Source: Xylanibacter ruminicola Ga6B6 (lineage in GTDB: Bacteria; Bacteroidota; Bacteroidia; Bacteroidales; Bacteroidaceae). Taken from it: 64,000 bases of DNA. This document shows, piece by piece, positions 1 through 8,947 of this stretch. The notes under the pieces are model-generated. The model was not told where the DNA came from. It searched no databases and worked only from the letters and a program-made list of their open reading frames with translations. A program made the position numbers and the translations under genes. The number at the start of each line of letters is the position of its first letter. Position 1 is the first letter of the stretch. The stretch spans positions 29,234 through 93,233 of the forward strand of contig NZ_JHXD01000013.1 in NCBI RefSeq assembly GCF_000687715.1. The letters run 5' to 3'.

Positions 1-1
1 G

Positions 2-2257
2 CCCGCCTACCGTATTCTGGCCCGTATCGACTGGAACATCAACGACGATCATAAGTTTAACGTGCGCTTCACCAAGTCGAACCGTAAGGAGGCCAACCCC
101 GCTTCGGCATCGCGTAGTATCGGTAGCAATCGCACCTCTATTATCTATGGTGGCAACCAGAACTCGTATGGCGGCAATACCGATTATGGTATGTCGTCGC
201 TCTCAAGCCGTTATATGACCGAGTTCCGCTTCACTTCGGTGGCTGCCGAGCTCAATAGCAAGTTCGGTAAGCTGCATAACACCCTGCGTGGCACCTATTC
301 GTATCAGGACCAGCCCCGTAGCAACGAGTATGGTGTTGATGTGCCTGTAGTTGAGATTGTGATGAGCGATGGTCAGGGCCATTATCCTTACTGGGCGCTT
401 ACCGGCGATTTGTTTACTTATGGTAATGTGGCCAAAACCAAGACTACCGTGATTACCGACGAAATCAATATCCAGTTGGGTAAGCACAACCTGTTTGGCG
501 GTTTGCAGTACGAGCACAACTGGGCTGCCAACGGCTATGCTCAGGCTGGTGCCGGCTATTATGCCTTCCAGGCGAGTCAGGACGAGATAGATAAGGCCAT
601 CGTAAACAACGACTGGGGCCCGATTTTCGCTGTAGATCACACCCGCTTGTTTGGTATCACCTACGGCAATGGCGACAATCACGATCATTTTGTGGCTAAA
701 ATGAGCACCAACCAGTGGTCGCTCTATCTGCAGGATAACATGAGTTTGAGCGATCGTTTCCGCATGTCACTTGGTCTGCGTTTCGAGCTGCCGTCTTATC
801 CCAGTCTGAAGGATAATTTCAACGAGGAGTATTATAAGATTAGCTTTGGTGGCGAGCATTTCCGCACCGATAACGTGCCCAAAGCCAGCATCTCGGTATC
901 GCCGCGTGTGGGCTTCAACTGGGATATTACCGGCAATCGTAACCTGATACTGCGTGGTGGTTCGGGCCTCTTCATCGGTCGCCTGCCGTTTGTTTGGCTC
1001 ATCTCGGCTGTAGGCAACTCAGGTATGGGACAAACCTCGTATATTGCCTCGCAAACCAAGGGTATTATTCCTACCTTTACCACCAGTCAGCAGAATATGC
1101 TGCAGCAGATAGGTGCTCAGAGCAAGATTTCGGTGCCCAGCAGCGCCACTATCCTGAGCGATAACCTGCGTATGCCCAAAACGTGGAAAACCTCGTTGGC
1201 ACTCGATGCCAAGCTGCCTGGCGATATCGACTTTACCATCGAGGGTATCTATAACCGCGATATCAACCCCGTAGTAGTGGCCAATCGCGACATCTACTGG
1301 GATGGCACTTCTACTATCGACTTAGGTCACGGCGATGTGCGCCATAAGATGTCGTATTACGATGCCAACTCTTCCGCTTATGTGCTCGAGAATGCAGGTC
1401 ATAAGGCCTACTATATGTCGCTCAGCGCCCAGTTGCGTAAGAAGTTCGACTTTGGTCTCGATCTCTCGGCCAGCTACACCATCTCAAGGGCCAAGACCTA
1501 TACCGATGGTATCGGCAACCAGGTGGCATCGGCCTATAACAACTACCGCAACTCGGTTAATGCCGTTAATGATAACGAGTTGGGCTATGCCACCTACGTG
1601 GCTCCTAACCGCTTGCTGCTCTCGGCCAGCTACACACTCAACGAGGGAAAGAACAACACCTCGCACTTCTCGTTGGTTTACGATGGCTACCAGTATGGTT
1701 TCCTTACCGAGTATGCTTTCAGCCGTTACAGCTATATCTTCTCGGCCAACGTTAACAGCGACGCCTTGGCGCCTGCCAACCTGATTTATGTGCCCGCCTC
1801 GCGCCAGGAACTCGACAGCTGGGACTTTGCCGAGAGTACCTACGGCGCTAACCATCAGGTATATACCGCCCAGATGCAGCGCGACGATTTCTGGGCTTAT
1901 ATCCAGCAGGACGATTATCTGAAGCATCGCACCGGTAAGTATGCCGAGCGTGGTGGCGCTAAGATGCCTTGGCACCATCAGATCGACTTTAAGTTCGAGC
2001 ATGATATGAGTCTCCTCTGCGGTAAAACCAAGCATACCCTGCAGTTAGGTGTCGATATCCTCAACCTGCCCAATTTCCTTAACAAGAAGTGGGGACTTTA
2101 CAAGCAGGTTACCGAAACGTCGCTGCTCTCTTATAGCAAGGGTCAATACACCTACAATACAGTTAATGGCGAGCGCCACCTGCACACCTATTCCGATTTC
2201 CTCGGTCTGCAGTCAACGTATCAGATTATGTTTACTATTCGTTATCTGTTTAATTAA
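2..2257 (+). CDS. TonB-dependent receptor, Oar-like, C-terminal part (5' end outside window)
   Basis: The frame is open from base 2, so the gene starts before the window; the first internal GTG at 62 is not a real start. What is present is the C-terminal beta-barrel of an outer-membrane receptor: alternating amphipathic strands rich in aromatic residues and a last strand ending in IRYLFN, typical of a barrel whose terminal aromatic is read by the BAM machinery. The family imports bulky ligands using TonB energy. No SusD partner follows; a terminator and glyS come next, so it resembles stand-alone Oar-type receptors rather than a SusC. Its ligand cannot be told from the sequence. Confidence 0.85.
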   Translation, partial: PAYRILARIDWNINDDHKFNVRFTKSNRKEANPASASRSIGSNRTSIIYGGNQNSYGGNTDYGMSSLSSRYMTEFRFTSVAAELNSKFGKLHNTLRGTYSYQDQPRSNEYGVDVPVVEIVMSDGQGHYPYWALTGDLFTYGNVAKTKTTVITDEINIQLGKHNLFGGLQYEHNWAANGYAQAGAGYYAFQASQDEIDKAIVNNDWGPIFAVDHTRLFGITYGNGDNHDHFVAKMSTNQWSLYLQDNMSLSDRFRMSLGLRFELPSYPSLKDNFNEEYYKISFGGEHFRTDNVPKASISVSPRVGFNWDITGNRNLILRGGSGLFIGRLPFVWLISAVGNSGMGQTSYIASQTKGIIPTFTTSQQNMLQQIGAQSKISVPSSATILSDNLRMPKTWKTSLALDAKLPGDIDFTIEGIYNRDINPVVVANRDIYWDGTSTIDLGHGDVRHKMSYYDANSSAYVLENAGHKAYYMSLSAQLRKKFDFGLDLSASYTISRAKTYTDGIGNQVASAYNNYRNSVNAVNDNELGYATYVAPNRLLLSASYTLNEGKNNTSHFSLVYDGYQYGFLTEYAFSRYSYIFSANVNSDALAPANLIYVPASRQELDSWDFAESTYGANHQVYTAQMQRDDFWAYIQQDDYLKHRTGKYAERGGAKMPWHHQIDFKFEHDMSLLCGKTKHTLQLGVDILNLPNFLNKKWGLYKQVTETSLLSYSKGQYTYNTVNGERHLHTYSDFLGLQSTYQIMFTIRYLFN

Positions 2258-2266
2258 TAGAGATTA

Positions 2267-2296
2267 ATCCTCGCCAAAAGGCGGGGATTTTCTATG
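2267..2296 (+). terminator. Rho-independent terminator after the TonB receptor
   Basis: A hairpin with arms ATCCTCGCC and GGCGGGGAT (one G-U pair) around an AAAA loop lies 10 nt after the receptor stop codon and is followed by a T-rich run. Confidence 0.8.
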
Positions 2297-2311
2297 ATTT
2301 TATGTTAATTA

Positions 2312-2339
2312 TCAACTTTCAATTCTCAATTATCAATTT
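2312..2339. repeat. Heptad AT-rich repeat TCAATTN x4
   Basis: Four consecutive 7-bp units of form TCAAYTN lie at 2312, 2319, 2326 and 2333, just upstream of the glyS promoter. The same AATTGA core recurs inside dxs and between the SusC and SusD genes. Confidence 0.6.
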
Positions 2340-2346
2340 ATTTGTG

Positions 2347-2354
2347 TAACTTTG
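2347..2354 (+). promoter_or_regulatory. glyS promoter, -7 box TAACTTTG
   Basis: Matches the Bacteroidales -7 consensus TAnnTTTG, 43 nt before the glyS ATG. No clear -33 TTTG is seen at the usual distance. Confidence 0.6.
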
Positions 2355-2397
2355 CAGCCAAATTATATAATAGTAAATTGTCAAATTGTAAATAGAG

Positions 2398-3939
2398 ATG
2401 GCACAAGAAGATGTATTTAAGAAGATCGTGAGCCACTGTAAGGAGTATGGCTTTGTATTCCCCTCAAGTGAGATTTACGATGGTTTAGGAGCCGTTTACG
2501 ATTACGGTCAGAACGGTGTAGAGTTGAAGAATAACATTAAGCAGTATTGGTGGAAGGCTATGACGATGCTTCACGAGAACATCGTTGGTATCGATAGTGC
2601 CATCTTTATGCACCCCACCATTTGGAAGGCATCAGGTCACGTTGATGCTTTCAACGATCCCTTGATTGACAACCGCGACTCAAAGAAGCGTTACCGCGCC
2701 GATGTACTCATCGAGGATCAGATTGCCAAGTACGACGAGAAGATCCAGAAGGAGGTTGAGAAGGCCCGCAAGCGTTTTGGCGACAGCTTCGACGAGGCAA
2801 AGTATATGGAAACCAGCGAGCGCGTAAAGGAGACTAAGGAGAAGCGCGACAATCTGCACGCCCGTTATGCCGAGGCTATGCAGGGTCCCGATCTCGAGGC
2901 TCTGAAGCAGATTATCCTCGACGAGGAGATTGTTGATCCTATCAGCGGTACCAAGAACTGGACCGACGTTCGTCAGTTCAACCTGATGTTCGCTACCGAG
3001 ATGGGTGCCAGCGCCGATGCTTCGATGAAGGTTTACCTGCGTCCTGAGACTGCTCAGGGTATCTTTGTAAACTACCTGAACGTGCAGAAGACCGGTCGTA
3101 TGAAGATTCCTTTCGGTATCGCTCAGATTGGTAAGGCTTTCCGTAACGAGATTGTAGCCCGTCAGTTCATCTTCCGTATGCGTGAGTTCGAGCAGATGGA
3201 GATGCAGTTCTTTGTAGCTCCTGGTACCGAGCTCGAGTGGTTCCCCAAGTGGAAGGAAACTCGTATGAAGTGGCACCAGGCTCTGGGCTTCGGTGCTGAG
3301 AACTATCGTTTCCACGACCACGATAAGCTGGCTCACTATGCTAATGCAGCTACCGATATCGAGTTCAAGATGCCATTCGGCTTCAAGGAGGTTGAGGGTA
3401 TCCACTCTCGTACCAACTTCGACCTGAGCCAGCACGAGAAGTTCTCTGGTAAGAGCATCAAGTACTTCGATCCTCAGACCAACGAGAGCTATACTCCATA
3501 CGTTATCGAGACCTCTATCGGTGTCGATCGTATGTTCCTGAGCATCATGTGCCACGCTTTCGAGGAGGAGAAGCTCGAGAATGGCGAGACTCGTACCGTA
3601 CTCAAGTTGCCCGCAGCCCTCGCACCAGTTAAGTGCGCTGTTATGCCTCTGGTTAAGAAGGATGGTCTGCCCGAGAAGGCACGCGAGATTATCGACCAGC
3701 TCAAGTTCCACTTCAACTGTCAGTACGACGAGAAGGATTCTATCGGTAAGCGTTATCGCCGTCAGGATGCCATTGGTACTCCTTACTGCGTAACTGTCGA
3801 TCACGACACCCTCACCGATGGTAAGGTAACCCTGCGTTTCCGCGACACCATGGAGCAGGAGCGTGTAAACATCAGCGATCTTAACTCAATCATCGAGGAT
3901 AAGGTAAGCATCGCCAGTCTGCTTAAGAAGCTTCAGTAA
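2398..3939 (+). CDS. glyS: Glycyl-tRNA synthetase, alpha2 type
   Basis: Charges tRNA-Gly with glycine in the cytoplasm. At 513 residues it is the single-chain dimeric class II form, not the bacterial alpha/beta tetramer. Visible class II signatures are the motif 2 region (RPETAQGIF, then FRNEI and the REFEQMEMQFF segment) and motif 3 (GVDRMFLSI); the C-terminal anticodon-binding domain follows (about residues 400-513). The ATG at 2398 follows a TAnnTTTG promoter at a sensible distance. The FKBP lipoprotein gene begins 3 nt after the stop, so the two are probably co-transcribed. Confidence 0.97.
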   Translation: MAQEDVFKKIVSHCKEYGFVFPSSEIYDGLGAVYDYGQNGVELKNNIKQYWWKAMTMLHENIVGIDSAIFMHPTIWKASGHVDAFNDPLIDNRDSKKRYRADVLIEDQIAKYDEKIQKEVEKARKRFGDSFDEAKYMETSERVKETKEKRDNLHARYAEAMQGPDLEALKQIILDEEIVDPISGTKNWTDVRQFNLMFATEMGASADASMKVYLRPETAQGIFVNYLNVQKTGRMKIPFGIAQIGKAFRNEIVARQFIFRMREFEQMEMQFFVAPGTELEWFPKWKETRMKWHQALGFGAENYRFHDHDKLAHYANAATDIEFKMPFGFKEVEGIHSRTNFDLSQHEKFSGKSIKYFDPQTNESYTPYVIETSIGVDRMFLSIMCHAFEEEKLENGETRTVLKLPAALAPVKCAVMPLVKKDGLPEKAREIIDQLKFHFNCQYDEKDSIGKRYRRQDAIGTPYCVTVDHDTLTDGKVTLRFRDTMEQERVNISDLNSIIEDKVSIASLLKKLQ

Positions 3940-3942
3940 ACA

Positions 3943-4578
3943 ATGAAGAATTTTAAATACATATGGATTGCCGTGATACTGTTCCCACTTGTGGGAATGG
4001 TATCATCGTGCACCGAAGATGAGACCGAAGAGGGCGAGTTCGACAACTGGAAGCAGAAGAACGAAACCTTCTTTAATCAGGTGGTTTCTAATTCTAACTA
4101 CAAGAAAATCCTGACTTACACTAAGGATACCACAAATCCCAGTATTACCGATGCCGACTACATCTACGTAGATGTGCTGGAGGAGGGAAATGGCACCGAA
4201 ACAGCACTTTTCACCGACTCAGTGTTCTATACCTATCGCGGTAGATTGATTCCATCAAAGACATATGAGAAAGGTTATGTGTTCGATCAGTCGTTCTTGG
4301 GCGATTTCGATTGGTCAAAGTCTGCTATGCTCAAGGCGTGCGTAAGCTGGAATAAAGTAACCACAACATCGGGCACAACCACGAGTTTGTTCACCGAGGG
4401 TTTCTGCACAGCCCTGCAGCACATGAAGAAAGGCGACCATTGGCTGGTTTACATCCCCTATCAGCTTGCTTATGGCGAAACTACTTCATCGTCCATTCCT
4501 GGCTACAGCACGCTGGTGTTCGAGATTGCTGTTGCTGATGTGTGGCACCCAGGCGAATCGCGCCCTGCTTTTAAGTAA
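3943..4578 (+). CDS. FKBP-type peptidyl-prolyl isomerase lipoprotein
   Basis: Predicted lipoprotein (211 aa) with a hydrophobic signal ending in a VSSC lipobox, Cys23. The C-terminal half carries FKBP hallmarks: FCTALQHMKKGDHW, then IPYQLAYGE and a terminal STLVFEIAVADV strand. The family catalyses cis-trans isomerisation of Xaa-Pro bonds and assists folding in the periplasm or at the outer membrane. An acidic linker follows the lipobox, which in Bacteroidota can act as a surface-export signal. It starts 3 nt after glyS, so it is probably expressed with it, though no functional link to tRNA charging is evident. Confidence 0.88.
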   Translation: MKNFKYIWIAVILFPLVGMVSSCTEDETEEGEFDNWKQKNETFFNQVVSNSNYKKILTYTKDTTNPSITDADYIYVDVLEEGNGTETALFTDSVFYTYRGRLIPSKTYEKGYVFDQSFLGDFDWSKSAMLKACVSWNKVTTTSGTTTSLFTEGFCTALQHMKKGDHWLVYIPYQLAYGETTSSSIPGYSTLVFEIAVADVWHPGESRPAFK

Positions 4579-4621
4579 GTAGCACTAAGAATCACAAAAC
4601 TTTTTATAAAATCCATTGCCT

Positions 4622-5458
4622 ATGCCTAAATACGCCGATTATATTAAACGCATCGAAATCGACTCGCTTTGGAGCGGGAAGAAACATATCGTGTGGGAAC
4701 TTAACCGTCAGGTTAACATCCTCAGTGGTACTAACGGTCAGGGCAAAAGTACCATCCTGAATAAGGTGGTAAAGGGTTTGATTGCAGGTGGCGAGTTCCC
4801 CTCGCACATGCTCAAGGGGGTTCACTTGGATGTGGTGCCCGAAGATGCCAAGTGGATTCGTTACGATATGATCCGTTCGCTCGATACCAACCTGCAGCAG
4901 GCATTGGCCGAGGGCGAGGGATTCCTCCGTCAGGCCTTTTCGGCATTGGCTGGTGTTGGTGGTGGTTCGCTGCTCGATATCCAGCTCTACAACCTGCAGC
5001 GCAAGTACCTTGATTATCAGGTAAACATAGGCAATCGCATTATCGAAAAACTGCAGAGCGGCGATACCGATGCCGCTCAGCAGCTTTCACAAAAAAAGTC
5101 ACGTTTCCAGGACATTGTTGATGAGCTGTTCCGCGAAACGGGCAAGAAAATTATCCGTACCGAGAACGAACTTCGCTTCACCCAGATAGGCGAGGTGCTG
5201 TTACCCTACCAGCTGTCGAGTGGCGAAAAGCAGATGCTGATTATCCTGCTCACTGTACTGGTCGAGGATAACCAGCCTTATGTGCTGTTTATGGACGAAC
5301 CCGAGGTATCGCTCCATCTCGAATGGCAGAAGCGTCTGGTCGATCTCTGTGTCGAGCTTAATCCTAACGTACAGATTATTCTTACCACCCATTCGCCCGC
5401 CATCGTTATGAACGGCTGGGTTGATGCTGTTACCGAAGTAAGCGATATTACGGTATGA
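4622..5458 (+). CDS. AAA (ABC-type) ATPase, PARIS AriA-like partner
   Basis: A 278-residue ATPase starting at ATG 4622 (MPKYADY); a TTG two codons upstream is less likely. It has a P-loop GTNGQGKST near residue 36, an ABC signature LSSGEKQ, Walker B VLFMDEPE and an H-loop TTHSP, so it is an SMC/ABC-like ATPase without transporter parts. The last 4 nt (ATGA) overlap the start of a DUF4435 gene. An ATPase of this kind paired with a DUF4435 protein is the layout of the PARIS anti-phage system (AriA/AriB). No toxin, recombinase or other defence gene lies nearby, so a housekeeping role is also possible. Confidence 0.8.
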   Translation: MPKYADYIKRIEIDSLWSGKKHIVWELNRQVNILSGTNGQGKSTILNKVVKGLIAGGEFPSHMLKGVHLDVVPEDAKWIRYDMIRSLDTNLQQALAEGEGFLRQAFSALAGVGGGSLLDIQLYNLQRKYLDYQVNIGNRIIEKLQSGDTDAAQQLSQKKSRFQDIVDELFRETGKKIIRTENELRFTQIGEVLLPYQLSSGEKQMLIILLTVLVEDNQPYVLFMDEPEVSLHLEWQKRLVDLCVELNPNVQIILTTHSPAIVMNGWVDAVTEVSDITV

Positions 5459-6465
5459 GTTATCGCCTGAAGGATAATATTAACTCTAAGTATTTCGAGG
5501 CGGCCAATGCGCTCACCTCTAAAAAGGCGCGCCGTAGGATAGTGGCCTATGTCGAGAGCTACGATGATATCTACTTCTGGCGCACCGTTCTCAGCGAGTT
5601 CGAGAACGATATGCGCTACTTCGAGGTGATGCTACCCTCAAAAATCAATCTCACTCGCGGCAAGAAATCCGTACTTATGAACTTCCTCGAGGGAGAGCCT
5701 CTGGGACGCGATATGATTGCTTGCGTAGATGCCGATTACGACTACCTGATGCAGGGTCGCACCCATCAGTCGCAGCGCATCTTGAACAGTCCGTATGTGT
5801 TCCACACCTACGTGTATGCCATCGAGAATTTTCAGTGTTACGCCCCTTCGCTGCATAATGTATGCGTGTCGGTAACACTCAACGATCATCGTATCTTCGA
5901 TTTCCGCGATTACTTCCAGCAGTTCTCCGAGGCCATTTTCCCGCTTTTTGTGTGGAGTGTGATGGTGTATCGCAATGGTCATTACCCCAAGTTCTCTATT
6001 ACCGACTTCTGTCGTATTGCCGATCCGGGCGGTTTCAGTGTGCAGAATCCCGCAGCCTCTATCAACAACGTGAAGCGTAAGGTGCGCACCAAGATCAACG
6101 ATCTGCAGCGCCAGTTCCCCGATGCCAAAGATGAGTATCTGCGTACCAAGGACGATATCCGTGCTTTAGGCGTAACGCCGCAAACCACCTATCTTTATAT
6201 ACAGGGTCATCATTTGTTCGACACCGTTGTGTCGCCCATCCTGTCAAAGGTGTGCAATCTGTTGCGCCAGGAGCGCCAGAACGAAATCTATCACGCCTCT
6301 GCCCATCGTACGCAGAAGCGAAACGAAATGTCCTGCTACGAAAACTCGCTGCAGGACATTAAAACTATGCTTAAGAAAAACACGGGCTACATGAGTTGCG
6401 AACAATTCCAACGCCTGCAGTCCGATATTCGCGATTATTTAGATAATAAGAACATAAGAACATAA
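5455..6465 (+). CDS. DUF4435 (TOPRIM-like) protein, PARIS AriB-like partner
   Basis: A 336-residue protein whose N-terminal half shows the DUF4435/TOPRIM pattern: a glutamate in VAYVESYDD (Glu34) followed by a DxD in ACVDADYDY (Asp92, Asp94). These are the positions expected to bind metal in a TOPRIM nuclease. The C-terminal half (about 170-336) has no motif I recognise. It overlaps the ATPase gene by 4 nt, implying translational coupling. In PARIS the DUF4435 subunit (AriB) is a toxic effector released by the ATPase when a phage anti-restriction protein is sensed. The pairing and motifs are visible; the defence role is inferred. Confidence 0.78.
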   Translation: MSYRLKDNINSKYFEAANALTSKKARRRIVAYVESYDDIYFWRTVLSEFENDMRYFEVMLPSKINLTRGKKSVLMNFLEGEPLGRDMIACVDADYDYLMQGRTHQSQRILNSPYVFHTYVYAIENFQCYAPSLHNVCVSVTLNDHRIFDFRDYFQQFSEAIFPLFVWSVMVYRNGHYPKFSITDFCRIADPGGFSVQNPAASINNVKRKVRTKINDLQRQFPDAKDEYLRTKDDIRALGVTPQTTYLYIQGHHLFDTVVSPILSKVCNLLRQERQNEIYHASAHRTQKRNEMSCYENSLQDIKTMLKKNTGYMSCEQFQRLQSDIRDYLDNKNIRT

Positions 6466-6505
6466 ATAAGGCTGCGCGTAGCTAAAATTATGTCCTTATG
6501 TTCTT
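6448..6505. terminator. Bidirectional terminator between DUF4435 gene and manA
   Basis: An 11-bp perfect inverted repeat (AAGAACATAAG at 6448 and CTTATGTTCTT at 6495) separates two convergent genes. It has a T-run on its 3' side and an A-rich 5' side, so it can act on both strands. Confidence 0.65.
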
Positions 6506-6517
6506 TTTATCAAAAAA

Positions 6518-7471
6518 CTATACGAACGTTTCGAGGAATTTGACCGTTCCCTCAACTTTTACTTCGGTGGTGGTGGCGGGCAGCAGGATGGTGTCACCCA
6601 TGCGGAAGGTTGTCTCCTGGCCGTTGGCTTTGATGGTGCCCTCGCCCTTTACGGCAATCAGGATTACAAACGAGTCAAGCTCTGTGTAATCGAGTGTCAT
6701 AGGCTCAGTCAAGTCGTAAACGGCTGTGGTAAAGTAGGGGCATGTAGCCACCTGTACGCCCTCGTTCTTGGTGCGCTCGTACTCGGCACGATAGTTGGGC
6801 AGCACGGTGTAGTCGATGCTCTCAGCCGCCAGCTCGGTGTGCAGCTCGCGGTAGTTGCCGTTCTTGTCCTTACGCTTAAAGTCGTAAATGCGGTAGGTTA
6901 CGTCGCTTGTCTGCTGTATCTCAGCCACAAAGCAACCGGCACCAATGGCGTGTATGCGGCCGGCTGGAATAAAGAATACGTCGCCCTCGTTCACCTCGTA
7001 GCGTGCCAGCGCATCCGTAATCGTATCGTTCTCAACCATCTGCTTGTACTGCTCAGGCGTAATCTGCTGTTTCAGTCCGTTGTACAGCTGTGCACCTGGG
7101 GCACTCTCAAGGGCATACCACATCTCGGTTTTGCCGCGTGTCTTACCCTGTCGGTGGGCAATTTCATCGGTAGGGTGTACCTGTATGCTCAGGTCCTGAC
7201 GGGCATCTATAAACTTAATCAGCAGGGGAAACTCGTCGCCAAAGCGCTCGTAGTTCTCCTGGCCCACCAGCTTACCTTTCAGCTTGCGTACCAGTTGGTT
7301 CAGGCTCTTGCCTTTGTACTCACCCTCGCTTACGATGGTCTCGTTGTCCTTTACACCCGAAATCTCCCAGCTCTCGCCTACATTCTCCAGGGTGTCGTTT
7401 AAATGCTTAAAGGGGATAATCTTGTCGCCTCCCCACAGTGTCTGCTTCAGCAGCGGTTCAAATTTAATCAT
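6518..7471 (-). CDS. manA: Mannose-6-phosphate isomerase, class I type
   Basis: Interconverts mannose-6-phosphate and fructose-6-phosphate in the cytoplasm, feeding GDP-mannose or glycolysis. The short (317 aa) cupin form shows metal-ligand segments IQVHPTDEIAH and KTEMWYAL and the later PAGRIHAIG histidine. It is the last gene of the dxs-trkA-trkH-manA run, starting 18 nt after trkH, with a bidirectional terminator after its stop. Confidence 0.95.
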   Translation of the reverse strand: MIKFEPLLKQTLWGGDKIIPFKHLNDTLENVGESWEISGVKDNETIVSEGEYKGKSLNQLVRKLKGKLVGQENYERFGDEFPLLIKFIDARQDLSIQVHPTDEIAHRQGKTRGKTEMWYALESAPGAQLYNGLKQQITPEQYKQMVENDTITDALARYEVNEGDVFFIPAGRIHAIGAGCFVAEIQQTSDVTYRIYDFKRKDKNGNYRELHTELAAESIDYTVLPNYRAEYERTKNEGVQVATCPYFTTAVYDLTEPMTLDYTELDSFVILIAVKGEGTIKANGQETTFRMGDTILLPATTTEVKVEGTVKFLETFV

Positions 7472-7489
7472 AGCTATATTAGTGTTAGT

Positions 7490-8947
7490 TTAATTTTCTT
7501 TCCAGAAGGTACGTGTAAACAGTACCAGCACCGTCATAATCTCCAGACGTCCCATCAGCATCAACGGACACAGAATCCACTTGATGTATTCGGGCAGTAT
7601 CGACCACGACATCACCGGTCCTATCTGCGTGCCCAGTGTTGGGCCTACGTTGCTCACACAGCTCAGGGCTATGGTAATGGCGTTGGTGTTATCAATGCCA
7701 GCCACAATCATAATGGTGGCCGTTACTAATGTCATCAGCATGGTGAGCGTGAAAAAGGCAAACAGCGCCACCAGTTTTGATTGTGGAATACTCATGCCGT
7801 TAATCTTTACAGGCAGCACAGCATTGGGGTGTAGTATCTGGCGGAAGTTATTACGTACCACTTTTAGCAGCATCACGCCTCTGATACACTTAAAGCCACC
7901 GCTGGTACTACCTGCACAGGCACCTAAGTACATTACCACACCCAATATCACCCAGGTGATATGTGGCCAGGTACCCGCATCCTCGTTAAACATACCCGTG
8001 GTGGTGATAAACGATACCACCTGGAACAATGCAGCACGGAAGGCATGCTCTAAGTCGTAGCCCATACGTGTCAGCAGCAGGTACATAATCCACAGTGTTG
8101 CACCTATCACCACGCTTACGTACAACTTGAATTCCGAGTTGGTCAGCAGCGCCTTCAGTCGCATTTTTACAATGCTTAAATATAATAAGGTGAAGTTAAT
8201 GCCCGACAGGAATTGGAATGTAATCGAGATATAGTCGATGGTAGGCGAGTGGAAGTACTCCGTGCTCTCGTTGTGTATCGCAAAGCCGCCTGTAGCCGTG
8301 GTGGTCATGGCGTAGTTCAGTGCCTCAAACCAGTTCATGCCTGCAGCACAGTACGATAATACGCAGGCCAGCGTTAGTATTAGGTAAATACTCCAGATCC
8401 ATTTGGCAGTTGTGGTTAGTCGTGGGTGCATCTTGGCCTTGATGGGGCCTGTAGCCTCGGCGGCAAACACCTTTACACTACCACCCACCAACGATGGCAG
8501 GATGGCGATGGTAAAGAATACGATTCCCAATCCGCCAATCCACTGGGTGAGTGATCGCCAGAATAATATGCCGTGTGGCAGTATCTCCACATCGTCGATA
8601 ATCGAGGCGCCCGTAGTGGTAAAGCCCGATGTTGATTCAAAAAAAGCGTCGGTAATGTTGGTAATACAGCCGTGGGTCAGAAACGGAAACATACCGAATA
8701 CCGAGAACACCAGCCAGGCGGCCGTTACCAGCAGGTAGGCGTCTCTACGGCTCAGACTGTTGTCTGCGTTACGTCCCATATACATAAACGTAAAACCGCT
8801 GCCAAAGGTTATCAGCAGCGATATCAGGAATGCCATCAGGTCGTCCTCGTGATACGAGAAAGCCACCAGTGCACATAGCGACATAAACAATGCCTCTATC
8901 AGCAGCAGCGAGCCTATGATTTTACTGATGATACGGAAGTTTACCAT
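7490..8947 (-). CDS. trkH: Trk potassium uptake system, membrane subunit TrkH
   Basis: A 485-residue inner-membrane protein with about ten hydrophobic segments and the repeated selectivity-filter glycines of the Trk/Ktr/HKT family (STSGFTTTG, TTTATGGF, SFITTTGMF and SAGSTSGGFK-type loops). It carries K+ into the cell under control of TrkA. It overlaps the upstream trkA gene by 7 nt, so the channel and its regulator are made together. Confidence 0.95.
   Translation of the reverse strand: MVNFRIISKIIGSLLLIEALFMSLCALVAFSYHEDDLMAFLISLLITFGSGFTFMYMGRNADNSLSRRDAYLLVTAAWLVFSVFGMFPFLTHGCITNITDAFFESTSGFTTTGASIIDDVEILPHGILFWRSLTQWIGGLGIVFFTIAILPSLVGGSVKVFAAEATGPIKAKMHPRLTTTAKWIWSIYLILTLACVLSYCAAGMNWFEALNYAMTTTATGGFAIHNESTEYFHSPTIDYISITFQFLSGINFTLLYLSIVKMRLKALLTNSEFKLYVSVVIGATLWIMYLLLTRMGYDLEHAFRAALFQVVSFITTTGMFNEDAGTWPHITWVILGVVMYLGACAGSTSGGFKCIRGVMLLKVVRNNFRQILHPNAVLPVKINGMSIPQSKLVALFAFFTLTMLMTLVTATIMIVAGIDNTNAITIALSCVSNVGPTLGTQIGPVMSWSILPEYIKWILCPLMLMGRLEIMTVLVLFTRTFWKEN

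Noticed and set aside
2680..3804. 374-residue open frame antisense to glyS
   Set aside because: Composition rich in Leu/Val/Thr with no domain, no promoter or start context; it mirrors the strongly biased glyS codons.
4622..6465. OLD-family nuclease or Gabija
   Set aside because: ATPase and TOPRIM-like parts are on separate proteins, the ATPase is short, the TOPRIM part is DUF4435-like and no UvrD-like helicase follows; PARIS-like fits better.
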